A stretch of 64,000 nt of DNA from Gnetum montanum (Eukaryota; Streptophyta; Gnetopsida; Gnetales; Gnetaceae), in the NCBI GenBank assembly GCA_015680685.1, contig MNCI01035040.1:304064-368063 (forward strand), written 5' to 3'. Under the pieces are notes generated by a model. That model worked only from the letters and a program-made list of their open reading frames with translations, made no database searches and was not told the DNA's origin. Position 1 is the stretch's first letter, and every line of letters starts with the position of its first letter. Both the position numbers and the translations under genes were made by a program. Below, piece after piece: positions 58,516 to 64,000 of the stretch.

Positions 58516-59863
58516 ATAGTTGTAGGGAACAATAACCTAAATTAAAAATATAATAGCATTGGATAAGCTTCATCAAATGGGGGCCCATTAAGGAGATAGA
58601 CCACTGATAGATCCAAATATCATAAGTTCCTAATAGCTTACACATAGTTATAGAACATGCTGCTGAAGAAGAACCACATGACCTCAAAATAAGTCTTGAC
58701 ATGGGCTAGATTTAGACACTTCCAAAATCTAGTAATATATCCCACATAATGTATGAAAAAATATCTAGATGTCCTAAAGTGTTACAACCTCAACAAGTTC
58801 TATTATTATTAGAAAACTATGAAAAATGATACTGCTACCTACAATGTCCTTAAAGATTATATCCAAATGCTAGTGAAAAAAGGAGAGATATTTTTCAATA
58901 TTTTAATGTGACCCAGAAATTAGAATATGCAAGTCTTTTAGGATCCCTTGAATACTCACTTATGAAGAGTATATATGTTTCACTTGAAGAATAAAGATAA
59001 TTGTCCTAAAATTCCATTCGTCATTTAAATAGGATCCTTTCAAGATAACTCCCAGCCATCGATTCATCAACAGCCACCAAGGCCTAAAAAATATTTTATT
59101 ATTAATCTTCTCTTAAATAGCCCCAACAATTCTAAAATCTAGAGTGTACATAGAGCTTTGTTAATCATCAATATGAAACCTAATTATGATGAAGGCTTAA
59201 TCATTCAAACCCCACATTCAATTATCCTTCAATCCCTCCAAGACACTAGTTATCTCTATCAATTCTATCTAAGCTAGTTAATTACCCACCTATCCTACCA
59301 TCTTCGATGTCACTACCATCTTACTCTTCTTCCTCATCTAAGTCACAAGAACCTGATTTCTTTCTACTACTACACTATTCATTAGAATCCTCACAAGGAC
59401 ACAAAAGGAAGTAACATCTAATGTGTAATAATACGCTCACTAAGCTTAAGCTAGAAAGGTAATATTTAAATATAAATAAAATTATGTTAAAAATAAGATC
59501 AATGATTAATAAAAATAAAATTGATTCTGAGAAAATTAATATGAAAAATAGTAGACATCCATAAAAATAGGCACACAATAAAAGATAAAATGTTATAAAG
59601 AATACAATGATAGTAGCCTCATGCATACAAAACCTAACATGTATATTAAGAAAAATAGGATGAAGCTCAATTTTTGAAGCCTAAAATTACATTAATATAT
59701 ACAAAAAAAATTTATAGTGGAAATAAATATAGAAATTATCTAGAAATTGCATGACATCAAATTACATCAAATAGACATTAGGCTCTAATATTAGCAAAAG
59801 TTGTTAACTAACAAATTGAAAGTTACCAATGCTACAGAAATAAATATTCATGCTTAACCTAGG
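58516..59863. other. AT-rich DNA between El-6 and El-7
   Basis: No gene is supported. Open frames of 81-83 codons lack motifs. It is probably the continuation of the sequence at 50844-51515. Confidence 0.45.
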
Positions 59864-60543
59864 TGATGAGATGCAATTCGCATAGGCCATGATATCACGT
59901 ACACGATATCGCGTCCTTTGCGATATCGCATCCCCCGCGATATCGCGTACGCAATATCGCGTCTTCCCTATAATATCATGTACGCGATATCGCAGTCTGC
60001 CACCATATCTATAAATAAGACACGACTCTCCCTTGTTTAAGATCCCAGTTTTAGAGTAGCGAAGCTCTGGTAGTTTGATCCCTCCAGAGTTAGATTTTTT
60101 TCCCGTGTCTGCTCACAGTGTGGTGAATGTGATTGTACAGTGTCTTTATTCGAGTGTGCCGTACTTGGACACGCACATGACCGGTAATAAAGATTGAGAT
60201 TACTTCATCATTGCAGCATTCACTTTGCTATTTATTTATCTATTTATTTATTTAATGTTATTTCCTATTTTCTCTNTTTACCCTTTTCCTCCTATCTTAG
60301 CTTAGTTAAATATTATTTTCCACTGCCTTTAGGAGTAGCATAGATTAGGAACACATCATACACCTCATATGGACTAAACCGTATGTGACAAATGGAATAC
60401 TAGTCCAGGTGGGAAGACAACGAACTATGACCTAAGGCTAACTATCTAGGTGCCACAGCTAGTCCATCTGCAGAGTTTGACCAAATCACACGTGCGACGG
60501 TCGTTTCGTATGGTTGAGTGTAGGGGTACCTCACCACTCATCA
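59864..60543 (+). repeat. 5' LTR of El-7 (680 bp, tandem region missing)
   Basis: It starts TGATGAGATGC and ends ACTCATCA. Three palindromic units (59891-59910, 59939-59958 and 59972-59991) precede the TATA box (TCTATAAATA, 60008-60017). A single N at 60276 lies where the other LTRs have the minisatellite, and about 300 bp are missing there, so the assembly may have collapsed or skipped it. Confidence 0.9.
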
Positions 60544-60544
60544 T

Positions 60545-60562
60545 TGGTGTCATTGCCGGGGA
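60545..60562 (+). promoter_or_regulatory. Primer binding site, tRNA-Asp, El-7
   Basis: TGGTGTCATTGCCGGGGA matches the complement of the tRNA-Asp 3' end with three mismatches, each C to T or G to A at a CpG. Confidence 0.88.
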
Positions 60563-60676
60563 TGGTGCTAGTTATCTAGATTAGTTATATCATACAAGGT
60601 AGCTGTAAAGAACTTAACGATATATCTTTCAGAAAATAATAATTATTAAAAGTCACACCTAAATTCACACACAACA

Positions 60677-62631
60677 ATGCCTCTCCTACAAGACGATAAT
60701 AACGCCACACTTAGTGAGGAAGTTCATTGGAGAACCAACAAACTATATGACAATGAAGATTGGAGTATACAACCTGAAGTGGGAGTTTCTTATAAGAATG
60801 AGCAAAAACAACGTCATCACAACACACGAAAGCCTAACTTACCCGATCATGATGAACCCCCACTGGCCACTACAAGCTTAACACAAATACAAGAGGCTGT
60901 TCGAATATCACGTAGGCATCATAAAGAGAGCCGTCTACCCAGGCTCGATTTAAAATTTTCAGGAGGCTATGACTTAGATTCACATCCAAATTTACTAGCC
61001 TTCTATGATGCCTGCACATAGAATAACATTGAAAACAGTTGGCAAAAACTTAAGCTCTTTCCTATGACACTCGTTGACCAAGCTAAAGTATGGTATAGAT
61101 TGTTAAAACCAAATTTAATACAATGCTGGTCAACAATGGTAGAAGTCTTTAATGAAAAATATCAAACCTATGCAAGAGTGTTAACCTTGAGGAAACAAAA
61201 TCCAAGGATGGAAACAAGCAAAACATGAACCCTTGGACATGGCCTTAGAAAGATATTACGCACTGTTAAACAACTATCCAGGCCATGGGTTTTCCGAGGA
61301 AAGGCTAATGTATCATATTATTAATGGGCTATGTAATGAAACAAGAAAGACCTTAGGAACGTATGCCTAAGGTCAACTATACAACCTATGAACCCATCAA
61401 ATCCAAGAGCTTATTAAGCGGGTAGCAAAAGAAGAAGGAGAATTCACTAGATGGGAGTGTGTTGAAAAACATCAACAGGACCCATATATTAACTCAACAA
61501 AGGTCCCTAATCATAACAAGGAGAAATCAACAAATCTCAAGGTGGAAATATCATCTTTGCTAATACAACAATCGTTAGAAGAAGTTGAGGCAAAGATCAA
61601 TAAGATGTTGGAATGGATAAATCAAAAGTGTGGAGAATATATCAACATCATTGGAGATAGAGTTTTGACAACCCAAGAAGTAGGAAAAAACATTAGACAT
61701 TCAGAGAAAAAGACTAAAGGGAATAAGTGCACAACTGCCAATCCTACGTATGAATGCAACATATGCCTGTACGATCACCCCAAAGGTCAATGCCCAATAT
61801 TGTTACATCTACATGAGCATTGGGGAAATACGCTACATCCAGAGTTTGTACAGAGGTACTGTGTTCAGTCACAGTGGCAACAATCCTAGTCGTGGGGGAA
61901 TCCACCCTTAGATTGGAGGCACCCTTCATATTATCTGAATCTAAACGCTTATCACGTTCAACACCCTGTTTCTTCAACTGGGCCAACATACTCTATCTCA
62001 CCACAATACCATTCTCCATAATACTATCAGCCCATACCTCCAACACAACCACCACCTTGTGCACCTTATATTCCTCCTAACTTCCAACATTCTCATCCTT
62101 TCCCTCCTTTCACAGTACCACCAACTATTCCTAAGGTGTTTATACCATCGCAACCCATGAACAACACTTGTGCTACCGCTATTAATAACAGTGAAAATCC
62201 TCCTCAACATCAAAGGTGTCCTTTCTTTAAACACGGTCGTAGGAAGGGACAACATAACTCTGAGGCCACTGCATCTTCCAACCCAGCACAAGTCCAACAC
62301 TGTGGTGCACCCTTACCTTCGAACCCAATGCCTCATGTAACTTCATCAGGGCCACCAACTAACACTCCAACAACTATACGACCCAACGAACACAACCATG
62401 GGAGGCATCATCCTAATCCTTGCATACCATCTAATGGTCACCAGCATCATAGTGGGTCAACTCGTTATCAGGGAACTACATTGTATGAAGTGCACCACTA
62501 TGCTTATCAGGGATAAGTATGGACTAGTTTCAATATTTCCAATATGCAAGGATCCTCATTTCCCATTTATTAATCCTTGCCATACTCAACCGTTTAGTTA
62601 TGGGGATATCCCCCATTTCAATAACAAATAG
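60677..62631 (+). pseudogene. gag: gag of El-7, broken
   Basis: It starts MPLLQDDNNATLSEEVHWRT, almost identical to El-1. A 12-base deletion removes residues before KFSGG. A TAG replaces Trp in the gag core (about 61019), and frameshifts occur near 61200 and 61890. The helical part, knuckle (CNICLYDHPKGQC, 61758-61796), basic FFKHGRRKGQ patch (near 62225) and C-terminal tail all align with El-1. It ends at TAG 62629-62631. Confidence 0.88.
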
Positions 62632-64000
62632 GATTAATAAATATTTTTCATTTTCTTTGATTTTTCAATTTTTGTTTTCCAGTTTTTCATTTTTCAACTT
62701 TTTATTTTATCTTTGTGTGTTTGTATTTTCATGTTTGTGTAAGTAATCTCATCTACGAATAAAACACTCATGTGGATCATTGGTTGAGGTGTGTTTTATG
62801 TTATTAAGTTATGAGTGGTCAATTATCTGGAACAGTGAGCCCATTACACCCACTCATCCACTCTATAAATGAGAGGTTCTGTTCGAGGATATAGTGATAT
62901 TCTTGAAATTTCTAAACTTAAAATTAATTTTGTGTTTATTGTACCCAAAATGAAGAATGATGGACCAAGAGGGAATGATTAGGGTGTGACATCAAGGGGA
63001 CTTGTGGATTCTCTTTGGTGACATCTGTGGGAGTTATCATGCAATATGGTTGTACTAAGATCCTTGTAGATCTAATAAAAAATGGGAGTAAGAGTAATCA
63101 AAAGGGCACTTAAAAATCAAACGTTGTTCTAGGGGGTCCCACTGGAAAGACATGCACCCATGCCTGAAGGTTGGCGGCTTCTCTGGATTCAGTAAAGTAA
63201 CAAAAAGAGAGAGAAAAAGAAAAGAAAAAGAAGTGCCATAGAATAAAAATCACTCCTCCCTTGTACTAAAATAGCAAGTGATCATACGCCTTGTTGTTAT
63301 GGTACTCTCATAGTTGTTCACCATGGGATGAAACAATGCGATGTCACTGATTAGAAGGATGGACTTGGTCTTGATCTTGGAAAGATGGGTTAATGACACC
63401 TTAATCATGCTTTACACGCAGGATTCATTGTGCCCTGGGTCAGTCACCTCATGTCCTAATCTCTACGATCCCTTCTATAGTTCGTCTCATCTCACTGCTC
63501 GTGTAATTGTAGCTCATGTTCTGTGTAGCATAAAATTTTCATCTCATTTCCGTGATATTTACATGTGTGTGTTTTGTGGAGTTAGTGCAGATTACAATTA
63601 ACCCTTCTAGTGCCCACAGACACTTTGAGTGTGATTACATAAGGGCATAATAGGTTGAAACCTGCTTTGGGGAGGACCCACTTGTGTAATTTTGTTGTAA
63701 TCTTCACTAATTCCCTAGTTCAAACACACAATTTCTTACTTTAGCTTAATTCTTCATAATTTTTTCCCCATTATTATCCCTCAAAATTTTAACGTTCCAA
63801 TGTACCATTACATTCCCTTTTCTTCGTAACCGCCAAATTTTTAATTGCTAAATTCACATCCTTATCCTTAAGGAGTGCCTCTCAAATCACTGTAATTACC
63901 CTTGAATATATTAATCCTTTCCCATGTCCTTATTTTACACCATTAATTTCAAGAAAATCATTAAAAAATTGGTATTTTTTAGGTGTCCCACATCACTAGG
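62632..64000 (+). other. Spacer of El-7
   Basis: A T-rich tract (62640-62740) is followed by conserved non-coding blocks, including a TATA-like CTCTATAAATGAGAGG (62861-62876, also near 97-112 inverted in El-1), GTGTGACATCAAGGGGACTTG-type sequence (62986), GGGGAGGACCCACTTG (63672) and the pre-ORF3 region from 63720. The open frame at 63341-63601 is not conserved as protein. Confidence 0.6.

Larger units (their letters stand above)
59864..64000 (+). mobile_element. El-7: Asp-primed pol-less element, right end outside window
   Basis: LTR (59864-60543), PBS and gag (60677-62631) are followed directly by the family spacer (62632-63700) and then by the segment that in El-5 and El-2 precedes the ORF3 promoter (63720-64000). 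Protease, RT and integrase are missing. ORF3 may follow beyond the window. It is the same type as El-1, in opposite orientation and at the other end of the window. Confidence 0.88.

Noticed and set aside
1-64000. Host genes, tRNA or rRNA genes
   Set aside because: No A/B-box plus cloverleaf, no rRNA stretch and no ORF with host-protein motifs was found; the tRNA-Asp matches are only 18-base primer sites next to LTRs.

Overview
This is nuclear DNA from a seed plant with a repeat-rich, probably large genome. I see no convincing host gene. Almost all the window is LTR retrotransposons of the Ty3/gypsy superfamily, nested in each other and eroded by transitions; many stops are TAG where the family has Trp or Gln. 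The species cannot be told from the sequence.

Two element families dominate. The first, called here the Asp-primed family, has LTRs that begin TGATGA and end TCATCA and a primer binding site matching the 3' end of plant tRNA-Asp (Athila-like). Six members and one LTR remnant are present. El-1 (1-3453, minus) and El-7 (59864-64000, plus) carry gag but no protease or pol. El-2 (3454-13865, plus) carries the end of gag, protease, RT, RNase H, integrase and a long third ORF (ORF3). El-3 (13866-19238, minus) and El-6 (51516-58515, minus) carry gag-protease without visible RT or integrase. El-5 (35095-40628, plus) has two LTRs and only ORF3. Together they show the full plan: LTR, PBS, gag-PR-RT-RH-INT, spacer, internal promoter, spliced ORF3, PPT, LTR.

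The second family is one huge Tat/Ogre-like element, El-4 (20687-47923, plus), with 1.5 kb LTRs and a near-perfect 5-bp target duplication. It has gag-protease (23.4-26.8 kb), and RT, two RNase H domains and integrase (42.6-46.1 kb). Between these lie a minus-strand gene with recognisable splice sites (27.7-33.2 kb) and a degenerate tandem array of about 190-bp units (33.5-42.0 kb), into which El-5 inserted (TSD CTACC).

Nesting: El-1 sits in the gag of El-2, which sits in the spacer of El-3. El-5 sits in El-4. El-6 is flanked by a perfect ATAGT duplication. The gaps (19.2-20.7, 47.9-50.5, 50.8-51.5 and 58.5-59.9 kb) are AT-rich with no recognisable gene.

The most interesting signals are three. 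CpG-rich palindromes lie upstream of the TATA box both in the LTR and at the internal ORF3 promoter, and their sequence co-varies within each element. El-4 holds an antisense spliced gene between protease and RT. The Asp-primed family has broken into complementary parts (gag only, gag-PR, ORF3 only). Two of the single-base Ns are flanked by exact 46-bp duplications and look like unmerged contig ends.
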